55,096 bases of DNA from NCBI GenBank assembly GCA_025354385.1, contig JANXMZ010000041.1, forward strand, positions 1 to 55,096, in the 5' to 3' direction. Each line of letters begins with the position of its first letter. Position 1 is the stretch's first letter. This document shows, one piece after another, positions 7,425 to 16,814 of this stretch. The notes beneath the pieces were generated by a model, which ran no database searches, was not told where the DNA came from, and worked only from the letters and a program-made list of their open reading frames with translations. A program made the translations under genes and the position numbers. This DNA comes from Bacteroidota bacterium. GTDB taxonomy: Bacteria > Bacteroidota > Bacteroidia > NS11-12g > UBA955.

Positions 7425-9374
7425 TTATTTTTTAGCTGAAGTAATTTTTACTGGAATGCTTTTTAAAGAAGTTGGAATAGATTTTCCTGAACCTGTTGCA
7501 GGCGTGGATGACAATTGTGTCAAACTTTTTACCATTGCACCATTCTCATAAAAATCTACACCCATATTGCCAGCATTGTCGTACTTTAAAATATAACCAT
7601 CGTAATTTCCTGTTTTAAATTCTGCAAGTACTGTAATACCGCTATTAAGTATAAGTTGTCCAACGCCATGATTATCGCCTTGTTTCCATGCACCTATATA
7701 AGTGCAATTGGAATACACCATGGTTCCCTCTCCATCTTCAAGTCCATCTACAAAGGTACCTGTGTAAGTATTGCCATTTCCTGTTATTCGCTTGCCCTCG
7801 CCAGTTAAACAATTGCCCGAAACACAATCCGCACTTAAATAAAAACTAGAACTCATTTGTGAACTTGCATTCAATCCCATTTTATCGGCAAAGCCATATG
7901 TTTTTTGATTGTTAAATTTACCATACACCCATTCGCCGGCAGATACTGCGCCACTGGCCGAAACCTGTATACCTTTTCCATTTTTATAACCATCTGTAAA
8001 GAAACCTAGAAAGGTAGATCCATCTGTTCCATAAAATTTAATAAGACCATTTAAGTTACCATTGCTAAACATGCCAACATAACGATCGCCTGAAGCAAAT
8101 TTATATTCACCATAACCATCTAATTTACCATTTTTAACATATCCTTTATAAGTATCACCGTTGGTATAAATAAACTCATTATAGCCACTTACAAAAGTGT
8201 CGTTGTTATAAACCGCCTGACCAAAAGCGCCATCTTGAAAATAAAAAGTTGCTTCTCCTTGTCGTTTGCCATTTTTCCATTGGCCAGCATAAGCTTGACC
8301 ATTATCCCAGGTATACACGCCATAACCATCATAATTACCGTCTTTAAATTGACCTTCATAAGCTTGGCCATTTTTAAATCTCAATAAGCCATAACCATTG
8401 TTGCAATCTCCCCAAATAACACCGGTTTTGGTATTCATTTCCGCTTCTGTAGGATACAATTCCATAAATAAGGCTGAGTAAACATAGGTTTTAAAGTCAT
8501 CGTATTTTATCCAAAAGAACCCTTTATTACCCCAACCTTCAGACCATGAATTCATCACTTCAAAAGCACCACCATATTTATTGTCATCATAACTTACAAC
8601 GGTCATAGCATGCAATCTATGTCCACCTGTGTTTTCGGTAACTGCTGCACTAGGGTCGGCTTTTTCTTCGGCTGTTGGTTCCCAAAGTTCACCCGAAGTA
8701 TAAAAAGAAGAGGGCAAGGCAACGCCTAATACCACCGGAAAATTATTGGCTACTAATTTTTTAACATCATTTAATGCAATAGGGTGAGGGGCATCAAAAA
8801 ACTTTTTCCAGCTACCCTTTTCATCATTGTTGTCATAGACTACACTTTCTGGCCAAACTTTTAATTCATAAAATTCTTTTATTTTATAATATTGAGCAGC
8901 GTAATTAAATTCGTCTGTTATGGTTGATCCACAACCTAATAATGGCAAATAGAATTTTTTACCACCTTCGTTTTTCAAAGTGTTCATCATCATTCCTGAG
9001 CTTTTGCCTGCCGAGCAGTTGGCATCAAAAGGTAATATTTTGTTGTACGAATAATAAGGACAAAAAGCTTTTGCTGTTATTAAATTGCGATTGCTCATAC
9101 CATTAGCAATTGCAAATTGAATAGAGAGTGCCTCGTATGAAACAGCCCAACCCGAACATGAAGGGTAAATACCTTGATTTTTGGCAAAAGGTGCATAAGG
9201 TTTTAAAGAAAAGGCTGCTGGTATATCAGAGGAAAATCCGAATGAAGATGATTTCATCGGGGCCCCAAGTTTAATATTGGGATTGATAGTGGCACCAGTC
9301 CCAAATTGGGCCTTCGCTTGCGATAAACTCATCAAGGCAATACCCGTGAGAATTAACGATTTTACTTTTTTCAT
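7425..9374 (-). CDS. exported papain-like cysteine protease fused to MORN repeats
   Basis: 649 residues from the ATG at 9374; an in-frame TTG at 9413 would overlap the upstream gene and spoil the signal peptide. After the signal peptide (about 1-22, ending QAKA) comes a C1A papain-type domain: oxyanion Q67 in KNQG, catalytic C73 in SCSGWA, H255 in RLHAMTVV and N275 in MNSWSEGWG. Residues about 325-600 hold a series of MORN-type repeats (pattern GxxYxGxFKDGxxDGYG), normally signalling- or membrane-associated scaffolds. The C-terminus is a Ser/Pro/Lys-rich tail. It sits 7 bases after the caspase/TPR gene and 3 bases before the M48 gene, so the three should be co-translated. All catalytic residues appear intact. 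The MORN fusion is unusual for an exported papain. Confidence 0.8.
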   Translation of the reverse strand: MKKVKSLILTGIALMSLSQAKAQFGTGATINPNIKLGAPMKSSSFGFSSDIPAAFSLKPYAPFAKNQGIYPSCSGWAVSYEALSIQFAIANGMSNRNLITAKAFCPYYSYNKILPFDANCSAGKSSGMMMNTLKNEGGKKFYLPLLGCGSTITDEFNYAAQYYKIKEFYELKVWPESVVYDNNDEKGSWKKFFDAPHPIALNDVKKLVANNFPVVLGVALPSSFYTSGELWEPTAEEKADPSAAVTENTGGHRLHAMTVVSYDDNKYGGAFEVMNSWSEGWGNKGFFWIKYDDFKTYVYSALFMELYPTEAEMNTKTGVIWGDCNNGYGLLRFKNGQAYEGQFKDGNYDGYGVYTWDNGQAYAGQWKNGKRQGEATFYFQDGAFGQAVYNNDTFVSGYNEFIYTNGDTYKGYVKNGKLDGYGEYKFASGDRYVGMFSNGNLNGLIKFYGTDGSTFLGFFTDGYKNGKGIQVSASGAVSAGEWVYGKFNNQKTYGFADKMGLNASSQMSSSFYLSADCVSGNCLTGEGKRITGNGNTYTGTFVDGLEDGEGTMVYSNCTYIGAWKQGDNHGVGQLILNSGITVLAEFKTGNYDGYILKYDNAGNMGVDFYENGAMVKSLTQLSSTPATGSGKSIPTSLKSIPVKITSAKK

Positions 9375-9381
9375 ATTGTAT

Positions 9382-12216
9382 TTATTTAATTGGTTGTTTG
9401 TTTTGGTCTTCAAAATATTGATTAATTATTTTAATGTATTTTTTATTGATTTGAAGTGTTTTGAAATTGTCACCATAAAAATCTTCTTTAATAAATTTGC
9501 GTTCTGTTTTCAATGCGGTTTCAATAATTTTAATAACATCTGTCATATTACCCATTTCATAATTTATCAAAGCTTTGTAATATATAAATTGGCCATCTGT
9601 AGGATTCAATTCTATCGCCTTAGTATTTTCATTCAATGCAAGTTGATATTTTTTCTGTTGATAATAGGTATAACATTTAAGAAAATGAAAATAGGCTGGA
9701 TTGACGTTTCTTTGAATGGCAGTATCAGCAATTTCTAATGCTTTTTCATTATTTAATAATTTGTATTGATTAATATTCCAAATATCCTGATAAGGCTGTT
9801 GTATCGTTGGAATAATATTAGTACATCTGCTATAACAATAATAAGCGGAATCCATTTTGTCGCTCAAATAATACCCATGCCCCAAAGTTTGCCAACTGTA
9901 GAAATAATCATCTTTTAATTTAATGGAGGCTAAATTGTAGGCGATTGTTTTTTCAGGATTATTAATTTTCCAATAATAATGTCCATATAAATAGTTGGTG
10001 TAATATTCGTTGGGGTAAAGTGCATTGCTAGAATCTAGCCATAGTTTGGCAGAATCATAATCGAGGCCAGTAGTGTCATAATCGGCCCTATTCAAAAACA
10101 TACGCGCCAAATTAATCGGATTGTAATTGGGGTCGTAGGTTAAAGGGTATTTTAAGAAATTTCTTGCATCGCTAAATTGTTCAGTCGTAATGTAAATATT
10201 CCCTATCGCATTATACGCTTTTGTGTAATAGTAATCAATTTTCAAACAGGCAGCATATTCATCCACAGCTTTAACTTTGTCTTCTAATCTGAAATCATAA
10301 ATATTGCCCAGCATCCAATGTGCTTTGATACAATCTGGATTTAAATGAACAGCTTTGTTATAGCAAAAAATAGATTTCTCGTCCATTTGCGCATCGTAAA
10401 ATAAATCGCCAAAACTTAAATAAGTAAAATAGTAGGAGGTGTCTTTATGCAATGCTTTTAAATAATTTTTCACAGAAAGGTCTACGCTATCTCTACTTAA
10501 ATTAACAATGGCAATACCAAGTATGGCATCAATATAATTAGAATCAATTTCCAGGGCTTTTTGGTAATAAGCAATCGCTGTATCATAGTGGCCTTGTGCA
10601 TCTGCCATAAACTGATAAGTATGCCCTAACAAAGTGAAAATATAACTACCTGGCTGTATTTGTGTGGCTTTATTGAAATAAGATTTACCTTTTGTGTATT
10701 GCCCATCGTTGATATACATATTGCCTAAATCCAACATTGGGAAAACCCATTTTGGTGCAAGTTCTATCGCCTTTAAATAATTTTCTTCTGCCTTATTAAA
10801 ATACACATCGAATTTTTCGTAGATACGGGCTTTGGAATAATACACATAAGCTTTGTTGGGTTCTAACATTAATGAACTGTCTAATTTATCAAAGGCCAAA
10901 GACATTTCGTTTTGTGTGGTCATCATTGAATTGGCCTCTAGGAAAAGTGCTCTCGCTCTCATGCCTTTGTACATGTAATTGCTCGTGTCCATTAATGCAA
11001 CTGATTGGTTCATGAGGCGCGAGGCATATTGAAATTCTAAAACTGTTATCGAGTCATTACCCCTTAAATAATCTTGAATAAATGACTGGGCTTTGTTGGC
11101 CATGCCGGCCACTAAATCCAAACGCGACTCATCTAATATAACGCCAGCTTTTTGTCTCTCTTTAAATTTTTGATAATAGAAAACCGCGCAATTGGTATCG
11201 GGTTCCATGAATTGCTCTTGGTCTATTAATTTATTAAATCGGTCGTAATATTCCAAAGCTAAACTGTCTTCTATTTTTTCGCTTTCTATGGAGCGCGAAA
11301 GATAGCGAGGCATTAAGGCAGCATATAAATTATCTACTCCGGTCTCCTCTGCCTCCATCAATTGTTTTTTTATGGCTGGGTTCACTTTTCCCATCAATGT
11401 ATTATTATAACCCGGACAACATGAAGAAGGAATTTGCAGTTTACGATCTTCTATTTTATCATAAGTATCGTCTCCCACATGCTGCACCAAATAATTGGAG
11501 AGCTCCTCGAAAGTAACACGGTTATTGTTGTTTTGATCGGCCATTCCCATCCATCCTTTTAACAAATACCATGTAAAAACACCATGACCATTGCCCCATC
11601 TGCGGTCTTCAAATGATTTTTCATTGGGTGAACAGGAGGTCAATTGTATCTCGCCTGTATTCTCATTCAATGCGTTGGTAAAAATTAAATTGTATTCGGC
11701 ATCGCTTATTTCGTTGGAGCGGCAGGCATCAGTAATTAATATTACTTTTACTTTGTTCTGCTGCATTATTTTTATGCGGTTCTTTAAAAATTTAACGGGT
11801 ATGCAACCCCCACCTACAGCGTAAGTGCCTTTGGCTGCATCGTGGCATATAAGAAAAATCTCATCTGGGTTATTGGCCTCACCATGGCCAGAGAAGTAAA
11901 AGTAAACGGTATCACCAAGTTTAGCCTTTTTTGTAATCTTTTCTATCTCTTCAAATACGGGAATGGCAGTGGCCTTTTTGTTGGTAAACAATTTAATATT
12001 GTCTGTGTCTTGAGGTTGAACCAATTGTGTTTTTAAAAAATTGGCAAACATAATGGCATCATCATCTGCAAATTTTAAATCTTTTATGGCCTTGTCTGCA
12101 TATTCCGAAATGCCAACTACCACCCCGTATACATGATGCTCGTTAGGGGTTTGACCAAAGCTACTGCTTGCCATTACACAAATAAAAGCAATCGTAAAAA
12201 TTATTTTTTTGAACAT
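9382..12216 (-). CDS. exported caspase-like protease with long TPR array
   Basis: 944 residues, first gene of the protease operon. A signal peptide (about 1-21) precedes a peptidase C14 (caspase/metacaspase) p20 domain. The strand VYGVVVGISEY, the catalytic histidine H111 in YFSGHGE and the catalytic cysteine C165 in ITDACRS are in canonical order and spacing. An EF-hand-like DQNNNNRVTFEE segment (about 229-240) might bind calcium, which many metacaspases need. From about residue 380 to the end there are many TPR-type helix pairs (pattern YxxKALEIDxxYxxA), suited to protein binding. The dyad is intact, so activity with basic or acidic P1 specificity is plausible. A TATATTTG promoter box lies 22 bases upstream of the ATG. 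Export by the Sec signal separates it from cytosolic defence caspases. Confidence 0.85.
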   Translation of the reverse strand: MFKKIIFTIAFICVMASSSFGQTPNEHHVYGVVVGISEYADKAIKDLKFADDDAIMFANFLKTQLVQPQDTDNIKLFTNKKATAIPVFEEIEKITKKAKLGDTVYFYFSGHGEANNPDEIFLICHDAAKGTYAVGGGCIPVKFLKNRIKIMQQNKVKVILITDACRSNEISDAEYNLIFTNALNENTGEIQLTSCSPNEKSFEDRRWGNGHGVFTWYLLKGWMGMADQNNNNRVTFEELSNYLVQHVGDDTYDKIEDRKLQIPSSCCPGYNNTLMGKVNPAIKKQLMEAEETGVDNLYAALMPRYLSRSIESEKIEDSLALEYYDRFNKLIDQEQFMEPDTNCAVFYYQKFKERQKAGVILDESRLDLVAGMANKAQSFIQDYLRGNDSITVLEFQYASRLMNQSVALMDTSNYMYKGMRARALFLEANSMMTTQNEMSLAFDKLDSSLMLEPNKAYVYYSKARIYEKFDVYFNKAEENYLKAIELAPKWVFPMLDLGNMYINDGQYTKGKSYFNKATQIQPGSYIFTLLGHTYQFMADAQGHYDTAIAYYQKALEIDSNYIDAILGIAIVNLSRDSVDLSVKNYLKALHKDTSYYFTYLSFGDLFYDAQMDEKSIFCYNKAVHLNPDCIKAHWMLGNIYDFRLEDKVKAVDEYAACLKIDYYYTKAYNAIGNIYITTEQFSDARNFLKYPLTYDPNYNPINLARMFLNRADYDTTGLDYDSAKLWLDSSNALYPNEYYTNYLYGHYYWKINNPEKTIAYNLASIKLKDDYFYSWQTLGHGYYLSDKMDSAYYCYSRCTNIIPTIQQPYQDIWNINQYKLLNNEKALEIADTAIQRNVNPAYFHFLKCYTYYQQKKYQLALNENTKAIELNPTDGQFIYYKALINYEMGNMTDVIKIIETALKTERKFIKEDFYGDNFKTLQINKKYIKIINQYFEDQNKQPIK

Positions 12217-12237
12217 GGCTTTAATTTATCAATAGAG

Positions 12238-12245
12238 CAAATATA
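12238..12245 (-). promoter_or_regulatory. -7 promoter box of the three-protease operon
   Basis: TATATTTG on the minus strand matches TAnnTTTG, 22 bases before the caspase/TPR start codon. I see no other promoter-like box in the junctions of 7 and 3 bases downstream. Confidence 0.5.
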
Positions 12246-12420
12246 TACAAAAACAAGTCTGAAGGTAAACGAATACCAAATTTTACTACATATGCGTTAT
12301 GTCGTATATTAGGTATTCAGAAATTTAATCAACGATAGGGCGTACTTTTAATATTTTAGAGTGAGGGCAAACTGATAAAAATCATTTTTACTCAAACAAA
12401 AACCTAGATAAGTTTGAAAT

Positions 12421-15400
12421 TTACTCTAACTTTTTCACTACAATAACGGGCAAGGCTTTGGCTGTTATCATCTGGTTTAATTTTAAAACATCGTTGTCTA
12501 AAATCTGATTCAATTGACTGAAATATTGAAGGGCCTCTAATGAAAGTTCATCAAATGCTTGCTGCACTTGCAGGGTAGGAGCATTGACACCACTAGCTGC
12601 ATAATCGTATAGATTGGCAATCTTATTGTTCAATTGCATCGGGTAATTCAAAATATCTTGGCTGCTTTTTAATTTGGTTTGATAAAATTTTTCTTCAATG
12701 CCCGTTATTTTTTTAGTGATGCTATCGCACAATTGCTTTATTTCTTTGGGACAATTAGCACCTTGCCTAGATACAAAATCCTCAATTTGTTGTCGTAAAT
12801 TCCTTATTTGTTTGATGCTTTTTTGAATATTATTGAAAGACTGTCCTACTTGCATCAGAAACTCAAACTGCTGCAGATAAGCCTCAGGTTTACAAAGATA
12901 GGTTGGGTTGGCCTTAATGGTAAATGGTTTTACTACACTATCCTTATTGCACTTTATTACAATGGTATAATCGCCCGGCGCTGCAATTGGTCCGCTCCCA
13001 ATACCAGTCCACATCACCATATTGTCTATTCTTTCCCAATCCGGGTAATGTATATTCCATACAAACTGGTTCATACCTTCATCAACAGTTATTTTATGAG
13101 CTTCATCCGAATTGGTGTTTGAGAAAGTGTGTATGACTTTTCCTTTTTGATCCTTTAGTAGGATGCTAACTTTTGAAGAGTCAGTGATATTTTTTAAATA
13201 GTAATTGAATACAACACCATTTGGAGGATTCAAGCCAGCATTGGCAACATGTTTATTTTGATAACCTTCGTAACGGTAGGAAGGATAAGCATCAAAAATA
13301 TGCAAAGACTTTTGAACAATGTCTTGATTGTATTGCTGAACAACGGATAAATCATCTAGCACCCAAAAGGATCGACCTTGGGTTGCAATAATCAAATCAT
13401 TTTCTTTAATGGTTAAATCTGTGATAGGAACCTTGGGTAAATTTAATTGAAAGGATTGCCATGTTGCACCATCGTTATAACTGATGTACAAACCGTATTC
13501 TGTACCACAATATAATAATCCATTTCTTTTTTTATCGGCTCTCAAGCATCTTGTAAAATGGGTCGTTGGAAGGCCATTGGTAATCAATTGCCAAGTTTTA
13601 CCATAATCTTCTGTCTTAAAAATGTAGGGTGTATAATTATCGCTTTTGTATTTGGTGCCCACAAAATAAGCCTTACCTTTTTTAAAGGCATCGGTTTCTA
13701 TACAATTCCACATCATCCATTTACCCGCAGCTGGTGGTGTTACATTTTCCCAATTTTTTCCACCGTCTTTGCTAACATGTATGAGGCCATCATCACTGCC
13801 TGTCCATAAGACATCTTTTTCCAAAACAGATTCAGCAGCAGTAAAAATGGTGCAATACACCTCAACCCCAGTATTGTCTTTTGTAATAGGACCACCACTG
13901 GGTCTTTGCCTTTCTTTATCATTGGTAGTAAGGTCGCCACTCAATGCGGTCCACGAAGCACCTTCATTTTCTGAAGAAAATAAAACGTTGCCAGCAGCAT
14001 ATAGTTTATGAGGATTGTGTGGTGAAAAGAATATTGGGAAGTTCCATTGAAATCTGTATTTCTGTTCGTCGGCACCAGCTCCAAGCGAGTTCACTGGCCA
14101 TACATTAATTTGACGATTCTCGCCAGTAATATGATCCAATCTGCCTAGGTAACCGCAGTAATTGCCGCCATATACAACATCTGGATTCAATGGATCTGCA
14201 ACGATGTATCCACTTTCAAATCCTGCTGTAGACGACCAATGTTCATTGTAAATGCCATCACTACTACTGCGCGATAATATTCTAACAGAACTATTGTCTT
14301 GCTGTGCTCCTAAAATTCTATATGGATAATGATTGTCGGTGCTTACTCTATAAAACTGTGCAGTAGGTTGGTTGTAATAAGTACTCCAACGCTCACCACC
14401 ATCATAACTTATTTGTGCACCACCATCATCGGCTACTATCATGCGTTGCCCATTTTCTGGGTCTATCCATAAATCGTGGTGATCTCCATGTGGCGTATAA
14501 ATAACTTTAAAAGTGGCACCACCATCAATGCTCTTTAAAAAATCTACATTGAGGATATAAACGGTATTACTATTTTTAGGATCAACAAATACCTTTGAAT
14601 AATACCAAGCTCTTTGTCTAATGTCATTGCTGCTATTTTTTAGCTCCCATGTTTCACCAGCATCTTGACTTATATATAATCCGCCTTTCTCATTTTCAAT
14701 TATGGCGTACACCAAATCTGGATTCGAAGGACTTACGGCAACGCCAATAATACCGAGTGTACTTTTATTGGGAAAACCTTTTTTATTATTTAATTTTTGC
14801 CATGTTTCACCACCATCTATACTTTTCCATAATGCACTTCCTTTACCTCCGCTTTCAAGTGAGTAGGGTGTGCGGATAACAGTCCAAGTGCTGGCATATA
14901 AAGTTTGTGGATTGCCCGGCTCCATTACCAAATCAGCCGCTCCACTTTGATTGTCACTAAATAATACCTTGCGCCAGGTTTTACCACCATCCATAGTTTT
15001 GTATACACCGCGTTCGTTGTTTGGTCCAAATAAATGACCAATAGCCGCCACCCAAACAATATCTGGATTCTTAGGATGAACAATGATGCGCACAATATGA
15101 CGGGTATCCTTTAGTCCCATATTATTCCAAGTTCTACCAGCATCGCTGCTGCGCCATATACCAAAACCTTCGCTAACATTGCCTCTTAAGGTGGCTTCTC
15201 CCTCGCCTACGTATATAATATCTGCATCACTGGGTGCTATGGATATGGCACCAATAGAGCCACCAAAATATTTATCTGAAATATTTTTCCAGTTACTGCC
15301 CCCATCTATGGTTTTCCATAAACCACCTCCCGAAGTGCCGCTGTAAAACACATTTTTTTGATGGTAATCGCCACACACAGCTGCACTGCGTCCTCCACGA

Positions 15401-15537
15401 AAAGGACCCACCAAACGAAATTTTGTGTTTTTAAAAAGAATACTATCTGGTTTGTTATTTTCAAGAGTTGTTCTTTTCTGAGCAAAAATCAAACTTGATA
15501 ATAATAATAGGGCGATGAGAAAGTAATTTTTTTTCAT
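12421..15537 (-). CDS. exported BNR/VPS10-like beta-propeller protein
   Basis: 1038 residues from the ATG at 15537, which opens a clean signal peptide (MKKNYFLIALLLLSS); the frame extends to 15564 without need. Eleven or so Asp-box motifs (SxDGGxTW pattern, such as KTIDGGSNW and KSMDGGKTW-type repeats) run through residues about 60-720, building one or two large beta-propellers like those of sortilin/VPS10, xyloglucanase GH74 and photosystem assembly factors. After residue 740 comes a beta-rich region, then a helical C-terminal region (about 880-1038). Typical Bacteroidota family members have this length. No sialidase FRIP motif or clear catalytic site is visible, so I call it a binding or processing protein of the envelope rather than a named hydrolase. 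Confidence 0.75.
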   Translation of the reverse strand: MKKNYFLIALLLLSSLIFAQKRTTLENNKPDSILFKNTKFRLVGPFRGGRSAAVCGDYHQKNVFYSGTSGGGLWKTIDGGSNWKNISDKYFGGSIGAISIAPSDADIIYVGEGEATLRGNVSEGFGIWRSSDAGRTWNNMGLKDTRHIVRIIVHPKNPDIVWVAAIGHLFGPNNERGVYKTMDGGKTWRKVLFSDNQSGAADLVMEPGNPQTLYASTWTVIRTPYSLESGGKGSALWKSIDGGETWQKLNNKKGFPNKSTLGIIGVAVSPSNPDLVYAIIENEKGGLYISQDAGETWELKNSSNDIRQRAWYYSKVFVDPKNSNTVYILNVDFLKSIDGGATFKVIYTPHGDHHDLWIDPENGQRMIVADDGGAQISYDGGERWSTYYNQPTAQFYRVSTDNHYPYRILGAQQDNSSVRILSRSSSDGIYNEHWSSTAGFESGYIVADPLNPDVVYGGNYCGYLGRLDHITGENRQINVWPVNSLGAGADEQKYRFQWNFPIFFSPHNPHKLYAAGNVLFSSENEGASWTALSGDLTTNDKERQRPSGGPITKDNTGVEVYCTIFTAAESVLEKDVLWTGSDDGLIHVSKDGGKNWENVTPPAAGKWMMWNCIETDAFKKGKAYFVGTKYKSDNYTPYIFKTEDYGKTWQLITNGLPTTHFTRCLRADKKRNGLLYCGTEYGLYISYNDGATWQSFQLNLPKVPITDLTIKENDLIIATQGRSFWVLDDLSVVQQYNQDIVQKSLHIFDAYPSYRYEGYQNKHVANAGLNPPNGVVFNYYLKNITDSSKVSILLKDQKGKVIHTFSNTNSDEAHKITVDEGMNQFVWNIHYPDWERIDNMVMWTGIGSGPIAAPGDYTIVIKCNKDSVVKPFTIKANPTYLCKPEAYLQQFEFLMQVGQSFNNIQKSIKQIRNLRQQIEDFVSRQGANCPKEIKQLCDSITKKITGIEEKFYQTKLKSSQDILNYPMQLNNKIANLYDYAASGVNAPTLQVQQAFDELSLEALQYFSQLNQILDNDVLKLNQMITAKALPVIVVKKLE

Positions 15538-15548
15538 AACAATAAGGG

Positions 15549-15569
15549 TTGTGCTATTGCACAAATCTA
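15549..15569 (-). promoter_or_regulatory. -7 box and small inverted repeat before the BNR gene
   Basis: TAGATTTG at 15562-15569 matches the -7 consensus. It overlaps an inverted repeat TTGTGC-N4-GCACAA (15549-15564) that spans the expected transcription start and could be an operator. Confidence 0.4.
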
Positions 15570-15693
15570 TGATTAATTCTAAAATTTAAAAGAAAACATG
15601 TACGTCAATTTGATAAAAGTTTAAGATGAAATGCCTCTGGTTTGCAATATTAAGTTCTTCCGTACTTCTATATTTGGCAACCTTTAACTAATG

Positions 15694-16086
15694 CTATTGA
15701 ACTCGGATTTCTTTAAAGAAAATGGCCCAGATAATATAAGCAACGGCCAAAATAACAGCGGCAATAATAATACCTCTGTTCTCGTCTTGCCAACTGCGGT
15801 TTTTAACAACAAAATGTTTTTCAACATCAGCATGGTAATTTTTTAATGCTTCATAATCTTCATCGTTTAAATAACCACCTTCTTTTAAAATTGCAATGGC
15901 AGCAGGAATGTCTTCTTCTTTCACTTGCAACTTAACCCCACCAATGGCGTTAGAATATAAAGGTGCAATCTGACTGAAGGTATCGTCTTTTACAAAGCAG
16001 GCAATTTCTTCCGATTCTAGTCTGCCTTTTAAAATAACAGCTTCAGAGGAATATGTAAAGGTTTTGATAGTGATGAATTTGTTCAT
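15694..16086 (-). CDS. DUF2007-type small protein with C-terminal membrane helix
   Basis: 130 residues from the ATG at 16086 (upstream in-frame sequence is promoter and hairpin). The N-terminal 65 residues (pattern IKTFTYSSEAVILKGRLESEEI...VKDD) match the ferredoxin-like DUF2007 fold, called a putative prokaryotic signal-transducing protein. This is followed by a charged linker, and a transmembrane helix at about 105-124 ends the protein on a short basic tail. Proteins of this kind are widespread in Bacteroidota and their function is not established. The gene stands alone behind a TATCTTTG promoter that abuts a strong hairpin. Confidence 0.7.
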   Translation of the reverse strand: MNKFITIKTFTYSSEAVILKGRLESEEIACFVKDDTFSQIAPLYSNAIGGVKLQVKEEDIPAAIAILKEGGYLNDEDYEALKNYHADVEKHFVVKNRSWQDENRGIIIAAVILAVAYIIWAIFFKEIRVQ

Positions 16087-16096
16087 AATGCTAAAT

Positions 16097-16136
16097 AAAA
16101 AAACGGGTTGAATAGTTTCAACCCGTTTCAAAGATA
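16097..16136 (-). promoter_or_regulatory. overlapping terminator hairpin and promoter
   Basis: A 12-bp perfect stem (16101-16112 with 16117-16128, loop 4) followed on the minus strand by a run of seven Ts is a classic terminator for the upstream gene at 16225-16689. The -7 box TATCTTTG of the DUF2007 gene (16129-16136) directly touches the stem. Transcription starting about 5 bases further on would begin inside the stem, so only read-through RNA forms the full hairpin. This last step is inference. Confidence 0.55.
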
Positions 16137-16224
16137 TGCAATACTGCCAAATTATTTGTATCAAGACATGTTATCTGTAACACGCCAACAATAGGAAGCT
16201 AAACCTAGTGCTAAAGGATATAAA

Positions 16225-16689
16225 TTAGCTGTTCTTTTTCTTTTTTTTGTCAGATTTCTTTTCAGGTTTTTTACCTTCTTTGTGTTCTTCTTTATGATCG
16301 CCTTCGTTGTTGCGACATTTCTCCATTATCTGGTGAAAAATATCATGTGCTTGGGTAATCAAAGTTTTTAATTCTGCATCAGTTTTACCTGCAGCAACAG
16401 CTGCATTTAATTCCTCACATTTCATTACTAAATTGGACAATACTTTAGCAGTCTCTTCTTTATTGTAATCTGCAGGTACAGCAGATAATTGCCATGCTTT
16501 TGCTTTGGCAAGTAAGTCGGCAGAATTGTCTTTTACCGGTTGAAGATTCCCCTCTTCTGCGGGGTGAAAGGTTTTACTCATTACAGAATGGAAGGTTTTT
16601 AGTTCGGCCCATTCGCCTTTATCTGCAAATGCAAATTGAAAGCTAAAGAGGGCGATAAGCATTAAGCTCAGTTTTTTAATGGCGTTCAT
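16225..16689 (-). CDS. exported helical protein with His/Lys-rich tail
   Basis: 154 residues from the ATG at 16689. A signal peptide (MNAIKKLSLMLIALFSFQFAFA) is followed by a helical domain (about 25-125) with histidines in FHSVMSKTFHPAEE and AHDIFHQIMEKC. The size and pattern recall four-helix cytochrome c'-like or copper-linked periplasmic proteins, but there is no CxxCH haem motif. The tail (about 128-154) alternates His, Glu and Lys and ends in a lysine-rich run. Metal binding is possible; no function is assigned. It has its own promoter (TAGTTTTG at 16719-16726) and a hairpin terminator downstream. Confidence 0.5.
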   Translation of the reverse strand: MNAIKKLSLMLIALFSFQFAFADKGEWAELKTFHSVMSKTFHPAEEGNLQPVKDNSADLLAKAKAWQLSAVPADYNKEETAKVLSNLVMKCEELNAAVAAGKTDAELKTLITQAHDIFHQIMEKCRNNEGDHKEEHKEGKKPEKKSDKKKKKNS

Positions 16690-16718
16690 GTTGTAAATAT
16701 TAATAAATTTTATTGATA

Positions 16719-16726
16719 CAAAACTA
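16719..16726 (-). promoter_or_regulatory. -7 box of the helical exported protein
   Basis: TAGTTTTG matches TAnnTTTG; a TTG 20 bases further upstream fits the -33 element. Confidence 0.45.
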
Positions 16727-16814
16727 TTCAATTGCTTTCATATTGTCAATGAATAATTCATTAATATTTATCTCGCATTTCAACCCAATAACTGTGACTA
16801 TTTACATATCATTG

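Noticed and set aside
9375..9413. Longer N-terminus of the papain/MORN protein starting at TTG 9413
   Set aside because: It would overlap the caspase gene and place a charged stretch before a clean signal peptide that begins at ATG 9374.
9382..12216. Caspase plus gasdermin defence system
   Set aside because: The caspase is exported by a signal peptide and no gasdermin-like small protein lies next to it.
12421..15537. Sialidase
   Set aside because: Asp boxes are present but no FRIP motif or arginine triad is visible; the length and pattern fit BNR/VPS10-like propellers.
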